From CAVWSM01 sp963757805 (GTDB lineage: Bacteria; Actinomycetota; Actinomycetes; Jiangellales; Jiangellaceae), in NCBI GenBank assembly GCA_963757805.1, contig CAVWSM010000025.1, positions 310,001 through 374,000 on the forward strand: 64,000 nt of DNA. The letters are read 5' to 3'. This document shows positions 47,464 through 57,588 of the stretch, in pieces. Under the pieces are notes generated by a model that ran no database searches, was not told the origin of the DNA, and saw nothing but the letters and a program-made list of their open reading frames with translations. The first letter of the stretch is position 1. Each line of letters starts with the position of its first letter. The translations under genes were made by a program, and so were the position numbers.

Positions 47464-48363
47464 GTGAGTGAGCTCGTCACCGGAGAGGCAGTCGTCCTCG
47501 ACCTGCGGGTCGCTCGACTGCCCACTCGGGCGCTCGGCTTCGTCATCGATGCAGTCGTGATTGTCATCCTCGCCATCGCGGCGGCGTACCTCGTCGGAGC
47601 TCTGCTGACGACCGCGGATCCGGCGATGGCGGCGGCCGTCCTGCTGGCGACCGAAGTCGGGATCCTGGTCGGCTACCCCACGCTCATCGAGACGCTGACC
47701 CGCGGCCGATCGCTTGGCAAGCTCGCGCTGGGCCTACGGGTCGTCCGCGACGACGGCGGGCCAACGACGTTCCGGCACGCCTTCACCCGGGCGCTGGCCG
47801 GCCTGTTCGTCGACTTCTGGCTGACGTTGGGCGCCGGCGCGGTCATCTGCTCGATGCTCAACCGGCAGGGCAAGCGCGTCGGTGACCTGCTCGCCGGCAC
47901 CGTGGTGATCAAGGTGCGCACGGCCGCGCAGGTCCTGCCGCCACCGCCGATGCCGGCGCCGCTCGCGGCCTGGGCCCGCGGGCTCGACCTCACCGCGCTG
48001 CCCGACGACCTGGCGCTGGCCGTACGCACCTATCTCGTCCGGCTGCCCACGCTCACGCCCGCCGCGGCCGAAGCGATGGGCGGGCAGCTCGCTGCTTCAG
48101 TTGCCGCGTACGTGTCGCCGCCACCACCCGCCGGCACTCCGGCATGGGCCTATCTGCAAGCAGTGCTCGCGGAGCGCCGCCGCCGGGCCGAGCTCGGCCT
48201 CCATGCGTACGCCTCCGCCGCTGTGCACTGGCCGCAAGGCCTGACGCCGGTGCCGGTGGACGTACCGCAGGAGGAAGCGCCGCGCGAGCCGGTGCGCGTC
48301 GAAGCGTCTGCCACTCGGTCGGAGTCTGCACGCACGCCGGGTGGCTACGCGGCGCCCCGGTGA
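47464..48363 (+). CDS. RDD-family membrane protein
   Basis: 299 residues from GTG 47464. The RDD domain has LRVARLPTRALGFVIDAVV (R and DD-like positions), three helices and LGLRVVRDDGGPTTFRHAFTRALAGL followed by VDFWLTLGAGAVICSMLNRQ. The C-terminal 130 residues are soluble, helical and Pro-rich, longer than the plain domain. RDD proteins are thought to be transporters or envelope factors; some exchange Na+/H+. It is the partner of SpoIIM in this conserved locus. Confidence 0.88.
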   Translation: MSELVTGEAVVLDLRVARLPTRALGFVIDAVVIVILAIAAAYLVGALLTTADPAMAAAVLLATEVGILVGYPTLIETLTRGRSLGKLALGLRVVRDDGGPTTFRHAFTRALAGLFVDFWLTLGAGAVICSMLNRQGKRVGDLLAGTVVIKVRTAAQVLPPPPMPAPLAAWARGLDLTALPDDLALAVRTYLVRLPTLTPAAAEAMGGQLAASVAAYVSPPPPAGTPAWAYLQAVLAERRRRAELGLHAYASAAVHWPQGLTPVPVDVPQEEAPREPVRVEASATRSESARTPGGYAAPR

Positions 48364-48436
48364 CGAGCCGGCAAGGCAAGCGGGCCCTGCGTTGCAAGCC
48401 TTGAGGGCGCCGCTACGCGACTGATCTGATCGGCGC

Positions 48437-49873
<1,437 letters not shown>

Positions 49874-49957
49874 GGCTTTCCTTTCGTGTTGTCTGGTCGC
49901 GCTCACCTCCACACCAAAGTACGGTGCGTCGGCTCGCCGCTCCGGAAGACAGCCTGA

Positions 49958-49987
49958 GACTGCCGGGACCCGATGTCCTCGGCAGTC
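49958..49987 (-). other. Strong hairpin in the ahcY leader or after the CDF gene
   Basis: GACTGCCG (49958-49965) pairs with CGGCAGTC (49980-49987); inside it GGAC/GTCC pairs can extend the stem. It lies 74 bases after the CDF stop and about 85 bases before the ahcY start, so it could be a terminator or a leader element. The conserved core of the known SAH riboswitch is not present. Confidence 0.45.
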
Positions 49988-50060
49988 CGGCGCGGCCCTT
50001 CTGGGCCTGCGGCATCTCCTGCGCCAGCGCGCGCCAGTCTAGCGGCACTCGCGCCCGGAG

Positions 50061-51048
50061 TCAGTGACCGGACGGTGCGTGCGGCACCTCGGGTCGCGGC
50101 TCCGGTGTGTAGTCGGCGCGGTAGATGTCGGGCTCGATGTAGACGTTGGTGGCGATGGGTACGGCAGCGCGAACCCGCCGTTCGGCCTCGTTGATGGTGT
50201 CGGCGACCTCGTCGGCAGTGATCCGCTCCGCGACACTGATCTTGGCAGCGACCAGCAGCTCGTCGGGGCCGAGGTGCAGCGTGCGCATGTGGATCACCCG
50301 CTCGACGCGGGGGTCGTCAGCGAGCGCAGTCTCGATTTTACGTACGTCGTCGACGGTGGCGGCCTCGCCGAGGAGCAGGCTGGAGGTCTCCCGGGCCAGG
50401 ACGATTGCGATGATCACCAGCAGGATGCCGATGGCCGCGGTGCCCGCCGCGTCCCAGTATCCGTTGTCCGTGATGACGGTCATCGAGACGCCGATCAACG
50501 CAAACACGAGGCCGATCAGTGCGCCCAAGTCCTCGAGCAGCACGACCGGCAGCTCTGGGGCCTTGGCCCGCGTGACGAACTTCGCGCCACGACGCGCGGC
50601 CGCGAACGAGGTTGGACTCGTGGATCGCGGTGCGGAACGAGAACGACTCGAGCACGATCGCCACGAGCAGGACGAGGATGGGCACCCACCACAAACCGCC
50701 TTCGAGCAGCTCGTTGGGGTGACCTTCCCGGGTCTCGTCCCACTTGTGGTAGGCCTCGTACAGCGCGAACAGCCCGCCCACGCTGAACAGCACGATCGAC
50801 ACGATGAACGCGTAGATGTACCGCGATCGGCCGAACCCGAACGGGTGCTCCGGGGTCGCCTCGCGGCGCGCCCGTCGTCCGCCGATCAGCAGCAGGGCCT
50901 GGTTGCCGGAGTCGGCCACCGAGTGGATCGCCTCGGCCAGCATCGACGACGACGCGGTGAGCGCCCACGCGATGAACTTCGCTACTGCGATGCCGAGGTT
51001 GGCCAGGAGCGCCGCCACGACCGCCCTGGTACCGCCACTCGCTGCCAT
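50061..51048 (-). pseudogene. Cation diffusion facilitator transporter, frameshifted
   Basis: From ATG 51048 (ASGGTRAVVAALLANLGIAV) four to five helices and the metal-site motif MLAEAIHSVADSGNQ read normally through NLVRGRASWRE. The continuation FVTRAKAPELPVVLLEDLGA and two more helices, and a C-terminal domain (VERVIHMRTLHLGPDELLVA) are in another frame ending at 50061. Length 3n+1 fits one extra base near 50580. Repaired, it would be 328 residues, a normal CDF exporter of Zn2+ or similar ions. A lesion or sequence error. Confidence 0.78.
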
Positions 51049-51061
51049 GAGCGCTCCAGTC

Positions 51062-52261
51062 CTACGCGTTGAGGTTGGTCGTCGCCGCAAACACGACACC
51101 GTCGCCCTCGACGGTGATGGGTGCCTCGCCGGCGGGAACGAACACCGACTGGCCGCGGCTCAGGCCGACAGTGTCGCCGGCGCTCGAGCGGACCTTGGTC
51201 TCGCCCTCGACGCAGAGCAGGATCGCTGGGCCGTCGACGGACAGGTCGGCGCGCGAGCCGCCTGGCGCGATCCGCGCAAGTCTGAACTCGCGCACCGGTG
51301 GCACGTACCACTGCACGCCCGGCGCACCCGGCTCCGGTCGCACGAACTGCACCGGTGTCTCGGACGCGTCGAGCACCGCAAGCAACTCTGGTGCGTCGAC
51401 GTGTTTGGGCGTGAGCCCGGCGCGCAGCGTGTTGTCGGAGGTGGCCTGCGGCTCGATCACCGTGCCGCTCAGGTAGGCGTGAGCCATGCCGGCAGGGACG
51501 ATGAACGCCTCGCCCGGCGCGAGCTCCACGAAGTTCATGAACAGTGCGATGACGACGCCCGGGTCGGCGGGGTAGGCGGCGGCGATGCGACGTACGGCTC
51601 GCAGCGTGGGAGCGAACCGCGTCTCCTGCTGCAAAACGCGCGCGCAGGCGGCATCCACCGCGGCGACCAAGCCGGGCCGGTCGACGCCTATCTCGCCCAG
51701 CAGCCCAACCATCACCTCGTGCAGCCACCGCTCGTCGCGCACCTGCAGCGCCTCGAAGTAGGGGTCGAGGTCGCGGCAGTCGAGCAGCTCAAGCAGCTCC
51801 AGGGTCTCGGGCACCGGGCGGAAGCCGACGAGCGCCTCCACCCGCGACATCGCGACCGACATCTCCGGCTTGTGGTTGCGGTCACGGTAGAGCCGGTTGG
51901 GTGCGTCGAGCGGGATGCCGCGGGCATCCTCGCGGGCATAGCCGTCGCGGGCTTGCTCGATGGTCGGGTGCACCTGCAGCGACAACGGCGCCGCGATAGC
52001 CAGCACCTTGAGCAGGAACGGCAGATCTGTCCCGAACTCGGCGACCACGTCGGCGCCCAGCAGCTCGGGGCCGGCCTCGGCGAACAGGTCGGCGAGCGAC
52101 CGCTCCACGCCGTCGACCACGACCGAGGACGATCCCTGCGGGTGTGCGCCGAGCCACAGCTCGGCCTGCGGCTCGCCGGTCGCGGGGATGCCGAGCAGGT
52201 CGGGGATCACTGTCGGCGAGCCCCACGCGTAGGTACGGACCTGGTTTGTCAGCTGCAGCAT
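51062..52261 (-). CDS. manA: Mannose-6-phosphate isomerase, type I
   Basis: 399 residues from ATG 52261 (MLQLTNQVRTYAWGS). Zinc ligands are visible: SLQVHP (Gln and His), HKPEMSVAMS (Glu) and PAGMAHAY (His). It interconverts mannose-6-phosphate and fructose-6-phosphate, feeding GDP-mannose for glycans. It follows the SIS gene (stop 52297) on the same strand in the manB-Trm112-SIS-manA order. The spacing of 35 bases fits one transcript. Confidence 0.93.
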   Translation of the reverse strand: MLQLTNQVRTYAWGSPTVIPDLLGIPATGEPQAELWLGAHPQGSSSVVVDGVERSLADLFAEAGPELLGADVVAEFGTDLPFLLKVLAIAAPLSLQVHPTIEQARDGYAREDARGIPLDAPNRLYRDRNHKPEMSVAMSRVEALVGFRPVPETLELLELLDCRDLDPYFEALQVRDERWLHEVMVGLLGEIGVDRPGLVAAVDAACARVLQQETRFAPTLRAVRRIAAAYPADPGVVIALFMNFVELAPGEAFIVPAGMAHAYLSGTVIEPQATSDNTLRAGLTPKHVDAPELLAVLDASETPVQFVRPEPGAPGVQWYVPPVREFRLARIAPGGSRADLSVDGPAILLCVEGETKVRSSAGDTVGLSRGQSVFVPAGEAPITVEGDGVVFAATTNLNA

Positions 52262-52296
52262 GGTGTTGCCGAGGATATCTGGACGCACCGATCGCT

Positions 52297-53322
52297 TCAG
52301 GACCGCCACTCGGGCGTGCGCCCGAGGCCGAGCGCAAGATAGATCGCTGCGAACCGCCCCTGCGCCTGCAGGGACGCGAACCGCCCGATGTCCGGACCAT
52401 CGGTGGCGATGACGCGCACGATCCGTACGCCTATGCCGTCCGCCGCCGCTTGCAACGCACCGCGCGCCTCCCGGATCGATGGCGAGTCGGAGCCGTCGTC
52501 CAGGATCACGAGTACGGGACGCGCTACCGCGACGTCATCGGCGAACGGGTCGGCGAAGATGTCGGCCTGTGGCGCCTCGGCCAGCACCGGGAGCAGCTGG
52601 TCGGCATCACCGGCCAACGCCGGGCGCCCCGTCGCGGCCCGGAGGGCCTCCGCGATGCGCCGCCCCGCGCGGGCCGCGAGCACCGATGCCCCCCAGACGA
52701 GCGGGGTCATGTCGCCCAGCCCGAGAGCGAGCTCCTTGGCCGGGTTGTCGCCGACCTCCCGGCTGGGGCCGCACTCGACAGCCACCGTGTCGAGGGCCGC
52801 AGCGACCGGCTCGCTCTCAACCTCCGGGCCAAGCCCAAGCAGATGCAGTGCTTCGAGTACGGGCACGGAGAGGGCGAGCGGGTCGGTGCTGCCGGCGGGG
52901 ATGACGGTGCTGCCGCGGCCGGCGGCAACCTCGGCGACCGGCGACTGCGGCGGGCAGGCGACGAGGAGCCGGGAGCCGCGGCGTACGGCTTCGGCGGCGA
53001 TGGCCATCGACTCCTGGTCGGAGCCGCGGGTGCTTACGAGCACGATGAGGTCGAGCGGTCCGGCCCAGCCGGGCAGGCCGACATGCGGCCACGCGACGAA
53101 CGGCACCGGGCACACGGGCTCGAGCACTGCGCGGAACAGCCGGCCGTCCGCCCCTCCGGCCACGACCGCGCGCGGCCGGTCGGCCGGGTCCAGGTCTTGG
53201 AGCGCGTTGGCGGCCGCGACGGCAGCGCGCCGCACCTCGGCCCCCCAGCCAGCTATCTCGCGCAGAGCGGGTTCAGCGGAGGCGAGGGCCTCCGGATCAT
53301 CGAGCAGCGAGTCGTCGAACAC
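52297..53322 (-). CDS. SIS-domain protein of the phosphoglucose/phosphomannose isomerase family
   Basis: 341 residues from GTG 53322. An N-terminal SIS fold (AVVAGGADGRLFRAVL, LDLIVLVSTRGSDQESMAIA, GSRLLVACPPQSPV) and a C-terminal SIS-like half (VWGASVLAARAGRRIAEALR). The conserved Rv3256c-type protein sits between Trm112 and manA in many actinobacteria. The catalytic His/Glu of true bifunctional PGI/PMI enzymes are not evident, so a regulatory or altered sugar-phosphate role is possible. Confidence 0.8.
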   Translation of the reverse strand: MFDDSLLDDPEALASAEPALREIAGWGAEVRRAAVAAANALQDLDPADRPRAVVAGGADGRLFRAVLEPVCPVPFVAWPHVGLPGWAGPLDLIVLVSTRGSDQESMAIAAEAVRRGSRLLVACPPQSPVAEVAAGRGSTVIPAGSTDPLALSVPVLEALHLLGLGPEVESEPVAAALDTVAVECGPSREVGDNPAKELALGLGDMTPLVWGASVLAARAGRRIAEALRAATGRPALAGDADQLLPVLAEAPQADIFADPFADDVAVARPVLVILDDGSDSPSIREARGALQAAADGIGVRIVRVIATDGPDIGRFASLQAQGRFAAIYLALGLGRTPEWRS

Positions 53323-53334
53323 GCCGCGGCCCGG

Positions 53335-53538
53335 TCAGGCGTCCGGGAGGCGGGCCTCGTCGACGAGCAGCACGGGGATGCCGTCGCGGATCGGGTAGGC
53401 GCGGCCGCACGAGGTGCACACGAGCTCGGCCGCCGGTTCGTCATGCCGGAGCGGCGAGGTGCACGCCGGGCAGGCGAGGATCTCGAGTAGCCAGGGCTCG
53501 ATGCCTGGGCGGTCAGCACTGTCGGCAGTAGTGTTCAT
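53335..53538 (-). CDS. Trm112-like zinc-binding protein
   Basis: 67 residues with two zinc-binding pairs, CPACTSPL and CTSCGRAYPIRDGIPVLL, in the normal Trm112/YcaR layout. Trm112 proteins activate methyltransferases in eukaryotes and archaea; the bacterial role is uncertain. It is 12 bases upstream of the SIS gene and 14 bases after manB, so it belongs to that operon. Confidence 0.85.
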   Translation of the reverse strand: MNTTADSADRPGIEPWLLEILACPACTSPLRHDEPAAELVCTSCGRAYPIRDGIPVLLVDEARLPDA

Positions 53539-53552
53539 TGTCCTCTTTCGGT

Positions 53553-54926
53553 CTAGCCGCGGATGAGCGCGAGCACTTCGTCGCGCAGTTTCGTCATGGT
53601 CTCGGCGTCAGCCGCCTCTGCGTTAAGGCGCAGCAACGGCTCGGTGTTGGACGGCCGTACGTTGAACCACCAGTCCTTGGCGGTCACCGTGAGTCCGTCG
53701 AGCTCGTCGATGGTCACACCGTCGCGACCCTCGTACGCCGCACGGATCGCGGCGATCCGGGCTGCCTGGTCATCGACGGTGCTGTTGATCTCACCCGACG
53801 CGACGTAGCGGGAGTAGTCGGCGAGCAGCGACGACAGCGTCGTGCCCTCCGGTGTCTCGCCGAGTGCGGCCAGCGTGTGCAGCGCCGCGAGCATCCCGGA
53901 GTCGGCCCGCCAAAAGTCGCGGAAGTAGAAGTGCCCGGAGTGTTCGCCGCCGAAGATGGCATCCGTCTTTGCCATCTCGCCCTTGATGTAGGAGTGCCCC
54001 ACCCGCGTGCGCACCGGGACCCCGCCGTGCTCGGCCACGATCTCCGGGACCGCGCGGCTCGTGATGAGGTTGTGGATGATCGGCGCGCCCGGCTCCTTGG
54101 CGAGCTCGCGCACGGCGATGAGCGCGGTCAGCGTGGACGGCGACACGATCTCGCCGCGCTCGTCGACGACGAAGCAGCGGTCGGCGTCGCCGTCGAACGC
54201 GAGCCCGATGTCCGCACCGGTCTCAAGCACCTTGGCCTGCAAGTCGCGCAGGTTCTCCGGCTCGATCGGGTTGGCCTCGTGGTTGGGGAAGGTGCCATCG
54301 AGCTCGAAGTAGAGCGGTACGACGGTCAGCGGCAGCCCGCTCAGGACTGACGGGACCGTGTAGCCGCCCATGCCATTGCCGGCGTCGACGACCACCGTGA
54401 GCGGCCGGATGTGCGACAGGTCGACGAGTGTCTTGAGGTAGTCGGCGTAGGCGCCGAGCAGGTCTTGCTTCTCCACGTGTCCGGCGCCCGCCGCCGGAGC
54501 GGGACCGCCCGCCTCGACCGACGCGCGGATCTCGTCGAGGCCGGTGTCGGATCCCACCGGTGCCGCGCCGACGCGGCACAGCTTGACGCCGTTGTACTGC
54601 GCGGGGTTGTGGCTCGCCGTGAACATCGCGCCGGGGAGCCCCAGGTGCCCGCTCGCGAAGTAGAGCTGATCGGTCGACGCCAGGCCGATGTCGATGACGT
54701 CGGCGCCCTGGCTGGTAACGCCCTCGGCGAACGCGGCCGCCAGGTCGGGAGAGGACGGGCGCATGTCGTAGCCGACGACCATCGCGCCGGGGGCGTCATC
54801 GCCGTCGACGACGCCGAGCACCTGGACGGCGGCCGCGCCAATTTTGCGTACGAGGTCGGCGTCGAGCTGGTCCGGCACGACGCCGCGGACGTCGTACGCC
54901 TTGAACACTGCGGACAGGTCGGTCAC
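53553..54926 (-). CDS. manB: Phosphomannomutase/phosphoglucomutase
   Basis: 457 residues. The alpha-D-phosphohexomutase motifs are all present: the phosphoserine loop TASHNPAQYNG, the Mg2+-binding DGDADRCF, the sugar-binding GEHSGHFYF and the phosphate-binding RPSNTEPLLRL. It converts mannose-6-P to mannose-1-P (and glucose phosphates) for GDP-mannose and cell-wall glycans, with manA in the same run. AUG start at 54926. Confidence 0.95.
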   Translation of the reverse strand: MTDLSAVFKAYDVRGVVPDQLDADLVRKIGAAAVQVLGVVDGDDAPGAMVVGYDMRPSSPDLAAAFAEGVTSQGADVIDIGLASTDQLYFASGHLGLPGAMFTASHNPAQYNGVKLCRVGAAPVGSDTGLDEIRASVEAGGPAPAAGAGHVEKQDLLGAYADYLKTLVDLSHIRPLTVVVDAGNGMGGYTVPSVLSGLPLTVVPLYFELDGTFPNHEANPIEPENLRDLQAKVLETGADIGLAFDGDADRCFVVDERGEIVSPSTLTALIAVRELAKEPGAPIIHNLITSRAVPEIVAEHGGVPVRTRVGHSYIKGEMAKTDAIFGGEHSGHFYFRDFWRADSGMLAALHTLAALGETPEGTTLSSLLADYSRYVASGEINSTVDDQAARIAAIRAAYEGRDGVTIDELDGLTVTAKDWWFNVRPSNTEPLLRLNAEAADAETMTKLRDEVLALIRG

Positions 54927-54968
54927 GGCGGCGACCCTACCGCCCGCGGCTCTGGTCTTCGTGCGCGG

Positions 54969-55319
54969 TCAGGCGTCTGGGCCCGGCAGCACCCGCAGGT
55001 GGCCGCGTCGCCCGACCTCGGTGGCCTTTGCCTCGCGCTCCGGATCGGGCCGGGCAGCCTCGCGCACGGCGTTGGCAAGCGCCTCGAGGTCGTCGCTGCT
55101 CGGCTTGCCAGCGGCGGGGTCGGGCGCGAGCCGTACGACTTCCCAGCCGCGGGGCGCCGACAGCCGCTCGGAGTGCTCGGCGCACAGGTCGTAGCAGTGC
55201 GGCTCGGCGTAGGTGGCCAGCGGGCCGAGGACCGCCGTCGAGTCCGCGTACACGTAAGTCAAGGTTGCGACGGCAGGCCGCCCGCAGGCGGCACGCGAAC
55301 AACGACGGACCGGGCTCAC
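54969..55319 (-). CDS. DUF3499 protein
   Basis: 116 residues from GTG 55319. Two Cys-rich segments, RRCSRAACGRPAVATLTYVY and HCYDLCAEH, suggest a zinc-binding fold. GWEVVRLAPD is the other conserved stretch. DUF3499 is an actinobacterial family (Rv3258c-like) that lies beside manB and the metallopeptidase-like gene. Function unknown. Divergent from the latter across the tandem hairpins at 55402-55485. Confidence 0.82.
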   Translation of the reverse strand: MSPVRRCSRAACGRPAVATLTYVYADSTAVLGPLATYAEPHCYDLCAEHSERLSAPRGWEVVRLAPDPAAGKPSSDDLEALANAVREAARPDPEREAKATEVGRRGHLRVLPGPDA

Positions 55320-55401
55320 GGCAAGCAAACCTAGCGTCGCGGAACGGTTTGCGGCAGTAGGGACGCGCACTGATCGGGTCTGGGAGGGTGGGTCGGTCCA
55401 C

Positions 55402-55485
55402 GGGGTGTTCCACTCAGGGCACGAAGTTGCCCGCAACGGAACACCCCCGTTCCACTCAGGGCACGAAGTTGCCCGCAGTGGAACG
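55402..55485. repeat. Two tandem long hairpins sharing a 29-bp core
   Basis: A 29-bp core is perfectly repeated at 55407-55435 and 55449-55477 (42-bp period). Each copy can fold on its own: hairpin 1 pairs GGGGTGTTCC (55402-55411) with GGAACACCCC (55438-55447), and hairpin 2 pairs CGTTCCACT (55448-55456) with AGTGGAACG (55477-55485). Both have an inner GGGCA/TGCCC stem over a CGAAGT loop. It fills the divergent region between DUF3499 and the metallopeptidase-like gene. Confidence 0.85.
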
Positions 55486-55560
55486 CCCCCTGAAGCGCCC
55501 CCCTAGGCGCCCGTCATGGGCCGCTGCTCGTGGCCCCGCCGGCCGGTCAGGCTCGGCGGC

Positions 55561-55566
55561 TAGGCT
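55561..55566 (+). promoter_or_regulatory. -10 element for a leaderless metallopeptidase-like mRNA
   Basis: TAGGCT is seven bases before the GTG at 55574. No Shine-Dalgarno precedes the GTG, so leaderless translation is likely. Confidence 0.4.
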
Positions 55567-55573
55567 CTCGCCC

Positions 55574-56038
55574 GTGCGGAAGTGGCGGCATCGAGGCGGG
55601 CCCACCGGGCCGGGCGGTCTGGGCAAGGGCCGCGGTCGCGACCGGCACGGCCGTGGGATGCGCGGGCCGCTGGCGCCGGCGGCGGTCCCGATCGGGGCGA
55701 GCCGCGCGCAGCGTTTCGACGAGCTGGTGCTCGAGGCCGTCGAGCACGTCCGCCGACACGTGGAGTCGCAGCTGGCCACAGTGGAGTTCGCGGTCGACGA
55801 CGTGCCGGCGCTCGATGACTGGAGCCGCGACTGGGTCCCGCTGGCGCGGACGTTCCCCGCCCAGGGTTCGCTGCCGGCTCGGATCGTCGTCTACCGGCGG
55901 CCGATCGAGACCCGGGCGAGCTCGCCGCGCGATCTTGCCGCGCTCGTCCACGACGTGGTCGTCGAGGAGATCGCCGAGCTGCTGGGGGTCGAGCCCGATG
56001 AGGTCGACCCGGGCTATGGCGGGGACGAGTCCGACTGA
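55574..56038 (+). CDS. Metallopeptidase-family (zincin fold) protein lacking HExxH
   Basis: 154 residues from GTG 55574. The sequence follows the actinobacterial zincin-like family: RDRHGRGMRGPLAPAAVPIG, SRAQRFDELVLEAVEHV, VEFAVDDVPALDDW, IVVYRRPIETRA and a C-terminal LVHDVVVEEIAELLGVEPDE. The active-site motif HExxH of catalytic relatives reads VEEIAELLG, so the zinc site is lost. It is probably a non-catalytic member with an unknown role, as in the conserved Rv3259-type neighbour of whiB2. Confidence 0.78.
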   Translation: MRKWRHRGGPTGPGGLGKGRGRDRHGRGMRGPLAPAAVPIGASRAQRFDELVLEAVEHVRRHVESQLATVEFAVDDVPALDDWSRDWVPLARTFPAQGSLPARIVVYRRPIETRASSPRDLAALVHDVVVEEIAELLGVEPDEVDPGYGGDESD

Positions 56039-56046
56039 CAAGCTGA

Positions 56047-57588
56047 TCAGGACAGGCCGGTCAGCAGGTCAGCGGAGACGTTGGGAACCCGTACGTTGAC
56101 CGGGATTTCGCGCAGCGGCACGAGGTCGAGGAACGCCCCCGAGTCATTGCTCCCCGACGTCTCGCGCACCACGGCGAGCTGGCCCGGGTCGCGCGGTCGT
56201 ACGACGATCGTCACGCGGTCACCCGACGGCGGCGCGGCGACCTGCACGACCTGCGTCGACTCCGCCGGGACAGCCACGTCCTGGGTGCCGATGACCGTGC
56301 CTTCGGCGTCGTAGAACTCGACCGTCGCCTCGGTGCTGGTCTCCCCTGTCGAGGTCATGAGCAACGTGGTCGCGAAACCGCCGGTCACCCGGGCGCCGAG
56401 CGTCGCCCCGATCTCCTCCAGTGGCGCGACGGCTGCGGTGTAGGCGAGGTCCGGCGCATCCCCTTCCTCGGCGGCAGGTGCGATCACCCGCAAGGCGGCG
56501 GTGATGTCGACGTCGCTGGTGAGCTCCAGCGCCGAGGCCGTGTCGCCGACTGCGGTGTCGACCGGCACCTCGACAGCTGTGCCGCCAGGGACGGTGAGCA
56601 CGCTCTGGTCGGCGGGGCTGAACGCGCCGTCGGGGCCAAGCACGCGCAGCGACACGATCGCGTCGCTGTCGCCCGGAGCAGCAACCTGCAGGAAGCGCTG
56701 CCCCGCGCCGGGCACGCCGGGGACGATCAACCGGGTGCCGAGCGTCGACTGCGGGATCCACGTGACACCGCGCGGGTCGATGCCCTCGGTCTCGTACGCA
56801 TGCAAGGCAGCGGCCACTCGGCCCTGGTTGGCGCGTACGTGGACGGCGAGCTGCGCACTGCCCGGCGCGAGCGCGTCGAGCGTCAGCGTCTCCTGCCCGT
56901 GCGCCGGCACCGCGCGGTCCTCGGCGGCGGGAGTCCGTACGCGGCCCTTCTCGTCCCACACCTCGACGTCGACCACGGCCGACGAGTCGGTGGGATTGCT
57001 GAGCACGAGGCGAGCCCGGTGACCCACGACGCCGCGGGCGCCGACGAACCACGCCTCGCGGTCGACGGGAGCGCAGGTAGCGTCGGCAAGCCCGTGCCGG
57101 TCGTCGGCCTCCGCAAGGGTCGACTGTTCTGCGGCCAGGCCGGGCGCCAGCGCGTCGGAGCCCGTAACGACGTAGCCGCGCGGGTTGTCGGTGCTCACCT
57201 GCGCACCGACGAGCGGCCCGCGAGCATCGGCCTGCGTGAGCGGTGGTTCTTGCGTCTCGCCGAGCAACGGGGTTGCCGTGGCCGGCGGTTGGCCTTCAGC
57301 GACGGCGACGTCGGCGACCTCAGGCAGCACCGACATGCTGATCGTGTCGGTGGAGCCGGGTTGGCCGCCGACGTACGGGCAGACGACGGCTGTCCGGGTC
57401 ACTAGCTGGTCGGCGCCGGGGTTGGCCTCGACCACTGACTCGGGCGGGCCAATGATCGTGCCGACGAGGATGGCAGCCGCGGACGCGCCGAGCACGCCGA
57501 GCAGCAGCCGGCGCGAGCCGCCGACTATCGGCTTGCGCGGCGCGCGATCGGCGTCTGCCGTACGTGCTCGCCTTGCGGCCCTGCTCAC
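56047..57588 (-). CDS. DUF5719 membrane-anchored secreted protein
   Basis: 513 residues from GTG 57588. A basic N-terminus (RAARRARTADADRAPRKP) and one transmembrane helix (about 25-45) are followed by a long Ala/Val/Asp-rich beta domain with VCPYVGGQPGSTDTISMSVL, WDEKGRVRTPAAED, RVIAPAAEEGDAPDLAY and SPLEEIGATL-like APLEEIGATLGARVTG. Family DUF5719 is partnered with a large glycosyltransferase in actinobacteria (Rv3266c region type). The start overlaps the glycosyltransferase stop (GTGA). Confidence 0.85.
   Translation of the reverse strand: MSRAARRARTADADRAPRKPIVGGSRRLLLGVLGASAAAILVGTIIGPPESVVEANPGADQLVTRTAVVCPYVGGQPGSTDTISMSVLPEVADVAVAEGQPPATATPLLGETQEPPLTQADARGPLVGAQVSTDNPRGYVVTGSDALAPGLAAEQSTLAEADDRHGLADATCAPVDREAWFVGARGVVGHRARLVLSNPTDSSAVVDVEVWDEKGRVRTPAAEDRAVPAHGQETLTLDALAPGSAQLAVHVRANQGRVAAALHAYETEGIDPRGVTWIPQSTLGTRLIVPGVPGAGQRFLQVAAPGDSDAIVSLRVLGPDGAFSPADQSVLTVPGGTAVEVPVDTAVGDTASALELTSDVDITAALRVIAPAAEEGDAPDLAYTAAVAPLEEIGATLGARVTGGFATTLLMTSTGETSTEATVEFYDAEGTVIGTQDVAVPAESTQVVQVAAPPSGDRVTIVVRPRDPGQLAVVRETSGSNDSGAFLDLVPLREIPVNVRVPNVSADLLTGLS

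Noticed and set aside
49874..50060. SAH riboswitch upstream of ahcY
   Set aside because: CCGAGGA and CAGGCT fragments occur, but the P1 pairing and the conserved core are missing.
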